DNA of 64,000 nucleotides from Lentimicrobium sp. L6 (GTDB lineage Bacteria > Bacteroidota > Bacteroidia > Bacteroidales > UBA12170), in the NCBI RefSeq assembly GCF_013166655.1, contig NZ_JABKCA010000009.1:16638-80637 (forward strand), written 5' to 3'. Position numbers and translations under genes: made by a program. A model generated the notes under the pieces. The model did not search any database. It was not told the origin of the DNA and saw nothing but the letters and a program-made list of their open reading frames with translations. How positions within the stretch are numbered: the stretch's first letter is position 1; every line of letters starts with the position of its first letter. Below are positions 48,813-56,595 of this stretch, piece after piece.

Positions 48813-50765
48813 ATGTTTAAAATGAAGCGTTTTTATCTTTTGAGTTTGCTAAGTTTTTTTGTTCTGATTTCGCCACTTTGGTCTCAGGAAACAAAACTAG
48901 ATAGTTTAAAAATGGAGCTTTTAGAAAGTGATGGGGAGGGCAAGGTTGAAGTCTTAATGGCATTAGGAGAAGTGACTTTTAGAAAAGAAAATGTCAGCTC
49001 ACAAGATTATTATTCTAAGGCTTTTCGTTTGAGTAAAATACCCTCCTCGCAAATTGATTGTTTGGTGAACTTGATTAATTTATCTTATTTTTTAAAACAA
49101 GGAGATTCCATAAACTATTTTATTGATAGGGCTTTAGATATTAGTAGAGAAATGAATGATACTTTATTGATGGTGCGCTTTAATGTGGAAAAGGCTTATT
49201 CTTTTGACGCAAAAGGTGACTACATCGCAGCTAAGAAGTACAATCAAAAAAGCCTTGAGTTGTATCTTTTGTTCATGAAGAACCCTGCAAATGTCGATAA
49301 GTTAGATCCTTATAAGTATGCATTAATCTGTAATAATTTGGGTGCCGCTTATACCAATTTGGGGATTTATGATTCCGCATTTTATTATATGCTCATTTCG
49401 CTTCAAGAAAAAGAAAAACTAAATGTAGACCCTAGACGATTGGGAATAGGTTTTGTAAACCTTGGAGGAATTTGCAATAGAAAAGAGGACTATGCTGCAG
49501 CAATTGAATATGTGAATAAAGGATTGGAATTTTCAAATAGAGCTAAAGATTCGCTAATGTATATTCGAGGCTATAATCACCTTGGAGTGAGTTATAAAAA
49601 AACCGGAGATACAGTTAAAGCTCTTGAATATTATCATAAGTCATTAGAATTATGTGATATTTTGGGTAGATCAAAATCTACTGCTACAGTTTTGGTTAAT
49701 TTGGGCATCATATACACAGACCTTAAACAATGGGAAAAGTCTAAGGAATATATGCTTAGAGCCCTAGCGATAAATAAAAGAATGAAGGATATTAGCGGAA
49801 TTTCTAATTCTTTTAGCAATTTGGCTCACCATTATTTAAATAACAATGAAAATGATAGTGCTATTGTATATGCATTGAAAAGCCTATCTTTTGCTAATGC
49901 AACTGGTGAAATATTAACCTCTAGCATGAATTATAAAATCTTAAAAGTGGCTTATTCCAGAAAAAATGATTTTGAAAAAGCCTTTGAAGCACAGGAATCC
50001 TATTTCTTGTTGCACGATAGTATTTATAACGCAGAAAGTGATGAACGCTTTATGGAGCTTCAGACCAAATATCAAACAGCTGAAACTGATAAAGAGAATT
50101 TACAGCTCAATTACGACCTAGAAGTAGAAAAAACTCAAAAGCAGAGATTGTGGTGGGGGATGGCAGCTTTATTATTAGTTTTTGGATTCTCTGCTTTTTT
50201 AGTGAGGATGAAGCGCAAAAAAGATAGATTACTCCATGAAAAAGAACAAATAGTTTTAAAACGAGAAAAGGAATTGGCAAAAGCAGAATTAGAGAAAAGC
50301 CAATTAAAAGAACAGGAATTAAAAATGGAGATTCAGTATAAAAGCAGGCAGCTCACTACTCATGCATTGAATATGATGCAGAAAAACACTTTGATGCAAG
50401 AGATACAAGAAGAGTTAGTAGCGATAGCTAAAAAAGCTAATCATGATAATAAACCAGCATTGAACAGAATAAAAATGCTCATCAAGAAAAATCTACGCTC
50501 AGAAAAAGATTGGGATCTCTTTAAGCTCTATTTTGAGGATGTTAATAAGCAATTTTATGAGGAGTTGGCGAAAATCAGTAGGGACTTAACGCCCAACGAT
50601 TTAAAACTTTGTGCCCTATTAAAGCTCAATATGAATATTAAGGAAAGTGCATCCGTAATGAATATAGAGCCTGCAAGTGTAAAAACAGCTCGCTATAAAC
50701 TTCGTAAGAAATTGGATTTAAGACCGGAGGATGACCTAGTAGAGTTTATTCGAAAAATAGGATAA
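48813..50765 (+). CDS. Membrane TPR-LuxR transcriptional regulator
   Basis: Envelope-anchored regulator of the type common beside Bacteroidota surface-protein genes. ATG at 48813 (or 48822) begins the signal sequence MKRFYLLSLLSFFVLI; the frame extends 41 codons upstream. TPR repeats occupy about 30-410 (for example YNHLGVSYKKTGDTVKALEY). A membrane helix at about 465-485 (WWGMAALLLVFGFSAFLV) precedes a Lys/Glu coiled coil. The C-terminal HTH reads LTPNDLKLCALLKLNMNIKE and ASVKTARYKLRKKL, LuxR/GerE-like. It is about 650 aa. It is divergent from the 75-aa/head-repeat/T9SS operon, probably its target. Confidence 0.87.
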   Translation: MFKMKRFYLLSLLSFFVLISPLWSQETKLDSLKMELLESDGEGKVEVLMALGEVTFRKENVSSQDYYSKAFRLSKIPSSQIDCLVNLINLSYFLKQGDSINYFIDRALDISREMNDTLLMVRFNVEKAYSFDAKGDYIAAKKYNQKSLELYLLFMKNPANVDKLDPYKYALICNNLGAAYTNLGIYDSAFYYMLISLQEKEKLNVDPRRLGIGFVNLGGICNRKEDYAAAIEYVNKGLEFSNRAKDSLMYIRGYNHLGVSYKKTGDTVKALEYYHKSLELCDILGRSKSTATVLVNLGIIYTDLKQWEKSKEYMLRALAINKRMKDISGISNSFSNLAHHYLNNNENDSAIVYALKSLSFANATGEILTSSMNYKILKVAYSRKNDFEKAFEAQESYFLLHDSIYNAESDERFMELQTKYQTAETDKENLQLNYDLEVEKTQKQRLWWGMAALLLVFGFSAFLVRMKRKKDRLLHEKEQIVLKREKELAKAELEKSQLKEQELKMEIQYKSRQLTTHALNMMQKNTLMQEIQEELVAIAKKANHDNKPALNRIKMLIKKNLRSEKDWDLFKLYFEDVNKQFYEELAKISRDLTPNDLKLCALLKLNMNIKESASVMNIEPASVKTARYKLRKKLDLRPEDDLVEFIRKIG

Positions 50766-50766
50766 A

Positions 50767-51294
50767 CTACTGCCTACTTTCGTTAAAAGCTTTGATGATT
50801 TCCTCTGGAGATTTTCCTAAATTATTTAAAGAAACCTGAGCATCGTTAGCAAAAGAGTGGTCTGGGTATTTGCTTAAAAACAATTTGTAGCTTTCTTTAG
50901 CCTTATCCATCTTGTTTAGATAGTTCTCATAAGTAAATGCTTTTAAAAATAAAGCTTGTGGCGCCTTCTCATAATAAGGATATTCCTTGATAACTCTATC
51001 AAATAGCTTCACTGTATTTTGAGAATGGAAAACATTAATACTAATATCAGCTGCTTTAAATAAATATTCAGCACTTTTTTCATCTTCCGGATACGTATCT
51101 ACAAATTTCACATAATACTGAATCATGTTGGCAGCTTCTTTTTTGTCAATTATTCCTGCTTTTTCCTCAAACAATTGTTTTTCCATGTCTGAGATTTGAG
51201 AGGATAATTGATCATATTCACTTTGCTGACAAGAACTAAAAACGGCAACTAATAAAAGAATACTGAAAAAATATTTGATAGGCTTCGTAATCAT
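50767..51294 (-). CDS. TPR lipoprotein, BamD/YbgF-like
   Basis: Outer-membrane-associated lipoprotein of helical repeats. ATG at 51294 begins a lipoprotein signal with FSSCQQ (Cys about 21). The longer frame from 51492 has no signal and would cross the dnaN promoter region. Two to three tetratricopeptide helix pairs are visible (YYVKFVDTYPEDEKSAEYLF; KESYKLFLSKYPDHSFANDA), the pattern of BamD and YbgF-type proteins. It is 175 aa, shorter than BamD (about 240). The exact role is unknown. It is divergent from dnaN and converges with the TPR-LuxR gene (1-bp gap). Confidence 0.78.
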   Translation of the reverse strand: MITKPIKYFFSILLLVAVFSSCQQSEYDQLSSQISDMEKQLFEEKAGIIDKKEAANMIQYYVKFVDTYPEDEKSAEYLFKAADISINVFHSQNTVKLFDRVIKEYPYYEKAPQALFLKAFTYENYLNKMDKAKESYKLFLSKYPDHSFANDAQVSLNNLGKSPEEIIKAFNESRQ

Positions 51295-51494
51295 TGGATT
51301 GGTTTTATGTTTATGATTTTTATTCGTTACAAAATTAGAAAACTGATGGTTTTTCGCAATAAAACTTTGTGTGATTTTAATCTTATTTAGTTTATCAAAT
51401 AAAGCTGTTGAAAAAAACGAATTTCTATGCGTACATATTATGGCTTTTTTATTAATTTTACCTTTTTTAAAATCAGATATTAAACGATACATAT

Positions 51495-52613
51495 ATGAAA
51501 TTTATTGTCAACAGTATAAACTTGTTAAAGAGTGTTCAAGCTCTGGGTGGAGTGTTAAATTCTAAGAATACACTTCCTATTTTAGATAATTTCTTATTTG
51601 AATTAAAAGGAAATACCCTAGCCATAACAGCCAGTGATTTGGAAACCATCATGACTGTTGATTTGGAGTTAGAGATGGCAGAAGACGACGGACAAGTTGC
51701 GGTTCCAGCTCGTTTGCTTATCGATATGTTGAAAGCATTTTCAAATGTACCGATTACTTTTACTATAGATTCGGAGCACAAAATTGAACTAGCTGCTGGT
51801 GACGGTAAATATAATTTATCAGGATATAATGCAGAAGAATTTCCAAAACTTCCAGAAATGGCAGAGGCTGTTAGTGTAGAAATGGAATCTTCAATGATGG
51901 TGAGTGCTATCAATAAAACATTATTTGCGACTGGAAACGATGAACTTCGTCCGGTAATGGCAGGTGTTTTTTGCGACATGCACGATAATGACATTACTTT
52001 TGTAGCTACTGATGCTCACAAATTGGTAAGATACCGCAGAACAAATGTGGAACCAGGTTCTCAAGTAAGTTTCATACTTCCTAAGAAGCCTTTAAACTTA
52101 TTAAAGAATACTTTGGCTAATGATGATTCACCAGTTAAAGTTGAATATACAGAGAAGAATACCATTTTTACTTTCGATAATGTGAAGTTGGTTTGTAAAT
52201 TAGTGGATGGTAGATATCCAAACTACGAAGCCGTTATTCCTAAAGAAAATCCAAATGTATTAACAGTGGATAGAATGGCATTTTTAAATGTGATTCGTCG
52301 TGTGTCTATTTTCGCTAATAAATCTACTCATCAAATTCGCTTGAAAATCACTGGTCAGGAATTATTGCTTTCTGCCGAGGATTTAGATTATAGCAATGCT
52401 GCTCAAGAAAGATTAAGTTGTAGTTATAATGGAGAAGATATGGATATAGGATTCAATTCTCGTTTTCTTCTTGAAATGTTGAACAACCTAGACTCTACAG
52501 AAATTAGTGTTCATATGTCGCAGCCAAACAGAGCGGGTTTGATTATTCCAGATAGCAACGATGAAAACGAAGATATTTTAATGTTGATCATGCCAGTTAT
52601 GTTGAATAACTAA
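51495..52613 (+). CDS. dnaN: DNA polymerase III beta subunit (sliding clamp) DnaN
   Basis: Ring-shaped replication processivity clamp. Three repeated beta-clamp domains fill 372 aa. The N-terminus MKFIVNSINLLKSVQALGGV is followed by TLPILDNFLFELK (typical). VFCDMHDNDITFVATDAHKL in the second domain and a conserved C-terminal LIMPVML complete it. dnaA and gyrB are not adjacent. It has its own terminator. About 200 bp before it are shared with the divergent lipoprotein gene. Confidence 0.97.
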   Translation: MKFIVNSINLLKSVQALGGVLNSKNTLPILDNFLFELKGNTLAITASDLETIMTVDLELEMAEDDGQVAVPARLLIDMLKAFSNVPITFTIDSEHKIELAAGDGKYNLSGYNAEEFPKLPEMAEAVSVEMESSMMVSAINKTLFATGNDELRPVMAGVFCDMHDNDITFVATDAHKLVRYRRTNVEPGSQVSFILPKKPLNLLKNTLANDDSPVKVEYTEKNTIFTFDNVKLVCKLVDGRYPNYEAVIPKENPNVLTVDRMAFLNVIRRVSIFANKSTHQIRLKITGQELLLSAEDLDYSNAAQERLSCSYNGEDMDIGFNSRFLLEMLNNLDSTEISVHMSQPNRAGLIIPDSNDENEDILMLIMPVMLNN

Positions 52614-52640
52614 ATGCAATCATAATATATGATATTCAAA

Positions 52641-52667
52641 GCCCTAGCATTTGCTGAGGGCTTTTTT
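52641..52667 (+). terminator. Rho-independent terminator of dnaN
   Basis: Stem GCCCT-AGC / GCT-g-AGGGC with an ATTT loop and one bulged G, followed by six T. It starts 27 bp after the dnaN stop. Confidence 0.85.
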
Positions 52668-52670
52668 ATT

Positions 52671-52749
52671 ACAAGTAACGCAGTTCTCCTGAACTGCGAT
52701 TATTTTTTTGTAAATTTAGCTTACAGCTCGGGAGAGCTGTGTTACTTGT
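52671..52749. repeat. REP/MITE-like palindromic unit, copy 1
   Basis: Left arm 52671-52698 begins ACAAGTAACGCAGTTCTCCT. The right arm 52721-52749 ends GAGCTGTGTTACTTGT. The right arm is the reverse complement of the left with about five mismatches. Each arm is itself a hairpin (GCAGTTC-TCCT-GAACTGC; ACAGCTC-GGGA-GAGCTGT). The unit is 79 bp with no coding content. A 19-bp hairpin with a T-run (AGTCC/GGACT, 52750-52775) abuts its right end. Confidence 0.75.
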
Positions 52750-52779
52750 AGTCCGAACTCACTGGACTTTTTTTTGGAG

Positions 52780-52851
52780 TAAAGTAGTTCTCCCGAACTG
52801 CTTTTGTATAACTGCAAACTTCTTTTTCACAGCTCAGGAGAGCTGTGTTAC
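52780..52851. repeat. REP/MITE-like palindromic unit, copy 2
   Basis: Same architecture as the copy at 52671. Left arm starts TAAAGTAGTTCTCCCGAACTGC and the right arm ends CAGGAGAGCTGTGTTAC. Arms are more diverged and the outer ACAAG/CTTGT is lost. Beyond this repeat the rest of the 400-bp dnaN-GH92 gap (52852-53015) holds only AT-rich sequence and presumably the GH92 promoter. Confidence 0.7.
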
Positions 52852-53015
52852 CTATATAGCCAAAACTAAAAAGTTTAGTATTAAAATATTGATTCATAAG
52901 CTTATAGGATTTAGGTGATTGCAGAATATTTTTCAAAATCTGTCTATTAAGCTATTTGATTTCAAACATTTCTCTATTTTAGCAACACATAAATAAACGA
53001 TTAAAATAATAAGTG

Positions 53016-55298
53016 ATGAGAAAAATTTACCTCTTCTTTTTAGTGTTATTTGCTTTAAATATCTCTTTTGCGCAAACCGATTATACACAATATGTAAATC
53101 CATTGATTGGGACAAAAAATATGGGTCATACCTTCCCTGGAGCTACGGTTCCATTTGGAATGGTGCAGCTGAGTCCGGAAACGAACCAGCAAGCCATGCA
53201 TAAAGAGGATGGTTCTTACAATAGTGAGACCTATAGATATTGCTCAGGATATCAATATGAGGATTCTACTATTTTTGGATTTGCCCATACCCATATGAGT
53301 GGGACAGGTCATGCCGATTTGGGAGATTTACTCGTTATGCCTACAGTTGGAGCGTTGACTTTAAATCCCGGCCAAGCGGAAGAAGCTGGTAGTGGCTATT
53401 TCTCTCATTTTTCTCACGATACTGAAATAGCAGAACCTGGATATTATGCGGTTAATTTGGAAGATTATGAGGTATTTGCTGAAATGACCTCCTCCGAGCG
53501 TGTGGGATTTCATCGCTATACTTTCCCCGAAACTCAAGAAGCTCATATCATTCTCGATATGGTTTATAATATCTATAATTATGAAGGAAAAAATGTTTGG
53601 ACTTTCATCAGAGTGGAGAATGATTCCCTGATTACAGGATATCGACAAACCAATGGATGGGCTAGAACAAAGATGGTATATTTCGCCATGGAATTCTCCA
53701 AGCCTTTCAAAAGCTATGGTCAAAAAAGATATGAAGAAGTAAAATATAATGGCTTTTATAGAAAGTTCGAGGAGGAGAAGAACTTTCCAGAAATGGCTGG
53801 ACAAGAAATTAGAGCTTATTTCGATTTCGACATGAAAGAAGGAGAGGAGCTTCAGGTAAAAATGGCTTTGTCTTCGGTGAGTACTGAGGGAGCCATCAAA
53901 AACATGGAAGCTGAAATTCCCCACTGGGATTTTGAGCAAGTGAAACAAGAAGCACAAGAAAAATGGAATCAAGAGTTATCCAAGATTCAGGTAGAAATGA
54001 GAACTCCTGAGCAGATGGAAACTTTCTATACTGCGCTTTATCATACTTTTCTCAGTCCCATTATTTACGAAGATGTGGATGGTCGGTATCGTGGTTTAGA
54101 CCAAAATATCCATCAATCAGAAGGATTTACTAATTATACCATCTTCTCCCTTTGGGATACTTATCGCGCTTTACATCCTCTTTTTAATTTGATTCAGCCC
54201 AGCCGAAATAATGATATGGTTCATTCCCTTTTAGCTCATCACGATCAAAGTGTGCATAAAATGCTTCCCGTTTGGAGTCATTATGCCAATGAAAATTGGT
54301 GTATGGTAGGTTATCATTCTGTTTCTGTTATTGCCGATGCCATTGCCAAAAAAACCACAGATGTGGAATTAGACAGAGCAATCAAAGCTTGTGTTAACTC
54401 CGCTCAGCTTAGCTATTACGATGGATTAGAAAGCTATATGGAATTAGGTTATGTAGCTGAAGATTTAAGTGGCTCTTCAGTATCCAAAACTTTAGAATAT
54501 GCTTATGATGACTGGTGTATTGCTCAAATGGCTCAGAAGGCTCAAAACGACTTGGTCTATGAGGATTTTAACAATAGAGCTACTTATTATATAAATGTCT
54601 TCGACTCGGTTTCTAATTATATGCGACCTAAGCTTTCCAACGGAGAATGGCGCAAAGATTTCGATCCTCTAGATACACATGGTCAGGGTTTTATTGAAGG
54701 CAATGCTTGGAATTATGGATTGTATGTTCCTCAAAATGTAGACAAAATGATTGCCATGATGGGCGGAAAAGATGAGTTTAGTCAGCATTTAGATAAAATT
54801 TTCACAACTCCAATTGAAGATAAATTTATTGAGAAAAATGAAGACATTACCAGAGATGGAATCATAGGAAACTATGTACACGGAAACGAGCCAGGACATC
54901 ATATTCCATATCTTTATAATTGGACCAACGATGCATGGAAAACCCAAGAAAGAGTGAGGATGATTTTAGATGAAATGTATACCAACGATGTGGATGGGCT
55001 TTGTGGTAATGATGATGCAGGACAAATGAGTGCTTGGTATGTTTTTAGTTCTTTGGGATTTTACCCTGTTTTGCCTGGTTCTTCTATCTATGCTTTAGGA
55101 AGTCCTTTGGTAAAATCAGCAAGTATTGACTTGGAGGATGGTAAGAAAATTGAAATCATTTGCCATAAACAATCTGAAAATCATGTTTATGTAAAGAAAG
55201 TGCAATGGAACGGGCTTGCGATCACGGATTACTCCTTAAATCATTTAGAATTAGCAAAAGGTGGGAAATTGGAATTTTTCATGTCTAAAAAGCCTTAG
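53016..55298 (+). CDS. GH92 family alpha-mannosidase, secreted
   Basis: Calcium-dependent exo-alpha-mannosidase of glycoside hydrolase family 92, acting on mannose-rich glycans. Signal peptide ends NISFAQ. Family landmarks in order: VNPLIGTKNMGHTFPGATVP at the N-terminus, FGFAHTHMSGTGHADLGD, TIFSLWDTYRALHPLF, GYVAEDLSGSSVSKTLEYAY, NEPGHHIPYLYNW and GNDDAGQMSAWYVFSSLG. ATG at 53016 gives 760 aa; a GTG one codon earlier is in frame. There is no sorting domain or lipobox, so it is probably periplasmic. No SusC/SusD pair or sugar regulator accompanies it, so it is not in a full polysaccharide-utilization locus. Confidence 0.95.
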   Translation: MRKIYLFFLVLFALNISFAQTDYTQYVNPLIGTKNMGHTFPGATVPFGMVQLSPETNQQAMHKEDGSYNSETYRYCSGYQYEDSTIFGFAHTHMSGTGHADLGDLLVMPTVGALTLNPGQAEEAGSGYFSHFSHDTEIAEPGYYAVNLEDYEVFAEMTSSERVGFHRYTFPETQEAHIILDMVYNIYNYEGKNVWTFIRVENDSLITGYRQTNGWARTKMVYFAMEFSKPFKSYGQKRYEEVKYNGFYRKFEEEKNFPEMAGQEIRAYFDFDMKEGEELQVKMALSSVSTEGAIKNMEAEIPHWDFEQVKQEAQEKWNQELSKIQVEMRTPEQMETFYTALYHTFLSPIIYEDVDGRYRGLDQNIHQSEGFTNYTIFSLWDTYRALHPLFNLIQPSRNNDMVHSLLAHHDQSVHKMLPVWSHYANENWCMVGYHSVSVIADAIAKKTTDVELDRAIKACVNSAQLSYYDGLESYMELGYVAEDLSGSSVSKTLEYAYDDWCIAQMAQKAQNDLVYEDFNNRATYYINVFDSVSNYMRPKLSNGEWRKDFDPLDTHGQGFIEGNAWNYGLYVPQNVDKMIAMMGGKDEFSQHLDKIFTTPIEDKFIEKNEDITRDGIIGNYVHGNEPGHHIPYLYNWTNDAWKTQERVRMILDEMYTNDVDGLCGNDDAGQMSAWYVFSSLGFYPVLPGSSIYALGSPLVKSASIDLEDGKKIEIICHKQSENHVYVKKVQWNGLAITDYSLNHLELAKGGKLEFFMSKKP

Positions 55299-55305
55299 CA
55301 TACTG

Positions 55306-55345
55306 GTGTTCGAAATTGGACATAAGTGTTCGGAACGGAACATAA
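55306..55345. repeat. 20-bp direct repeat upstream of the RND operon
   Basis: Two adjacent 20-bp units, both GTGTTCG...CATAA, agree at 16 of 20 positions (55306-55325 and 55326-55345). They lie 8 bp after the GH92 stop and about 120 bp before the adaptor ATG. Tandem spacing of two helical turns suggests cooperative protein binding. Confidence 0.55.
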
Positions 55346-55419
55346 TACTGCTGTCATTTCCAGTCTGTTAATTTATCTAAAAGCATTTTTCATTATGTGA
55401 TTTGAATGGATTATTGTCT

Positions 55420-55427
55420 TATTTTTG
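55420..55427 (+). promoter_or_regulatory. Candidate -7 box of the RND efflux operon
   Basis: TATTTTTG fits TAnnTTTG and lies 37 bp before the adaptor ATG. A TTTG lies only 15 bp upstream, shorter than the usual 19-21. Confidence 0.35.
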
Positions 55428-55464
55428 AAAATTCGTAAAATCAAATTTTAAATCATTATACAAG

Positions 55465-56583
55465 ATGAGTAGACAGTCTATTATCACACTTATCGCAATA
55501 GTTTTGTTTGGAGCTATCGCACTTTTAGCAATGAATTATTTTGCTAGTCATAAAGAAGAGGTGAAGCCTCCTAAAACAGAAAAAGAACTTCCCGAAGTAA
55601 AAACCGAAAAGGTAAGTTACACTCATGCTAAAGTAGATGTGGAAGAAACAGGTCGCTTGATGTCAACAGGTAGGGTAGACCTTATTACAGAAGTTAGTGG
55701 AAGAATGCTCGATGGTGATGTTCCTATGTTTACTGGTCAATCCTTTAAAAAAGGCGATGTTCTGTTAAGAATTTTTAATGAGGAGGCTAAATTATCACTC
55801 CAAGCTGCCAAAAGCAGATTTCTCAGTAGTATTGCCAATGTACTACCCGATTTAAAATATGATTATGCAGATAATTATGAGAATTGGTTAGCTTTCTTTA
55901 ATGCCATTAAAATCGATAGTAAACTTCCTAAGTTTCCTGAGGTAAAATCTGAAAACGAAAAAATCTATTTAGCAAGCAAAGGAATTTTAAACGATTATTT
56001 CAGCATCCAAAGCACTGAAATTACACTGACAAAATACACCATTTATGCGCCGTTCGATGGTGCTTTCGCAAGCGTTAGCCTTGAAGTAGGTTCCATTGCC
56101 AGTCCTGGTAGTAGAGTAGCTAAAATGATTCGCACTGATATTTTGGAATTACAAGTCCCTTTAAATATGCAAGAAGTACCATTCGTAAAAAAAGGAAATA
56201 CTGTAAAAGTTGAATATCAAGGAATGCAAACTACTGGTAAAGTAAATCGTGTTTCTAGTTTTGTGGATCCAGGAAGCCAATCCGTGATGGTATATGTTGA
56301 TTTAAAAAACTCAGGCAAGTTCCCACTCTACGAAGGTATGTATATGAAAGCTCAGTTTGCAGAAACAGAATTAGAAAATGTGATGGAGATTCCTCGTTCC
56401 GCTCTATTCAATTTCGACGAAGTATATGTGGTTATTGATGGAAAGCTAGCGAAGAAAAGAGTACAAATTGCCAAGACTGATGAATATTCCACATATATCA
56501 GTGGTTTAGAATTAGGAATGGATTTGGTTGTTGAATCTTTGATTAATGCTTCTGACCAAATGCCAGTTAAAATCGCCCAATAA
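55465..56583 (+). CDS. RND efflux periplasmic adaptor (membrane-fusion protein)
   Basis: Links the RND pump to the TolC channel. An N-terminal membrane anchor (about 7-27) is followed by a lipoyl-like half (TGRLMSTGRVDLITEVSGRM), a short helical hairpin and the matching half KYTIYAPFDGAFASVSLEVG. Then come a beta-barrel and membrane-proximal domain (EGMYMKAQFAETELENVMEI). It is 372 aa. It is first in a compact operon: 12 bp to the pump and 16 bp from pump stop to the preferred TolC start. Substrates are unknown. Confidence 0.93.
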   Translation: MSRQSIITLIAIVLFGAIALLAMNYFASHKEEVKPPKTEKELPEVKTEKVSYTHAKVDVEETGRLMSTGRVDLITEVSGRMLDGDVPMFTGQSFKKGDVLLRIFNEEAKLSLQAAKSRFLSSIANVLPDLKYDYADNYENWLAFFNAIKIDSKLPKFPEVKSENEKIYLASKGILNDYFSIQSTEITLTKYTIYAPFDGAFASVSLEVGSIASPGSRVAKMIRTDILELQVPLNMQEVPFVKKGNTVKVEYQGMQTTGKVNRVSSFVDPGSQSVMVYVDLKNSGKFPLYEGMYMKAQFAETELENVMEIPRSALFNFDEVYVVIDGKLAKKRVQIAKTDEYSTYISGLELGMDLVVESLINASDQMPVKIAQ

Positions 56584-56595
56584 TAAAACAAAAAC

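Noticed and set aside
51536..51994. A 152-residue minus-strand open frame opposite dnaN
   Set aside because: dnaN is unmistakable in the other strand; the antisense product is low-complexity Ser/Ala.
53361..53972. A 203-residue minus-strand open frame inside the mannosidase gene
   Set aside because: It overlaps the well-supported GH92 gene. The His/Phe/Ser-rich translation has no recognisable domain.
55299..55464. The 20-bp repeats as a terminator for the mannosidase
   Set aside because: They do not form a stable hairpin followed by T; they are direct repeats.
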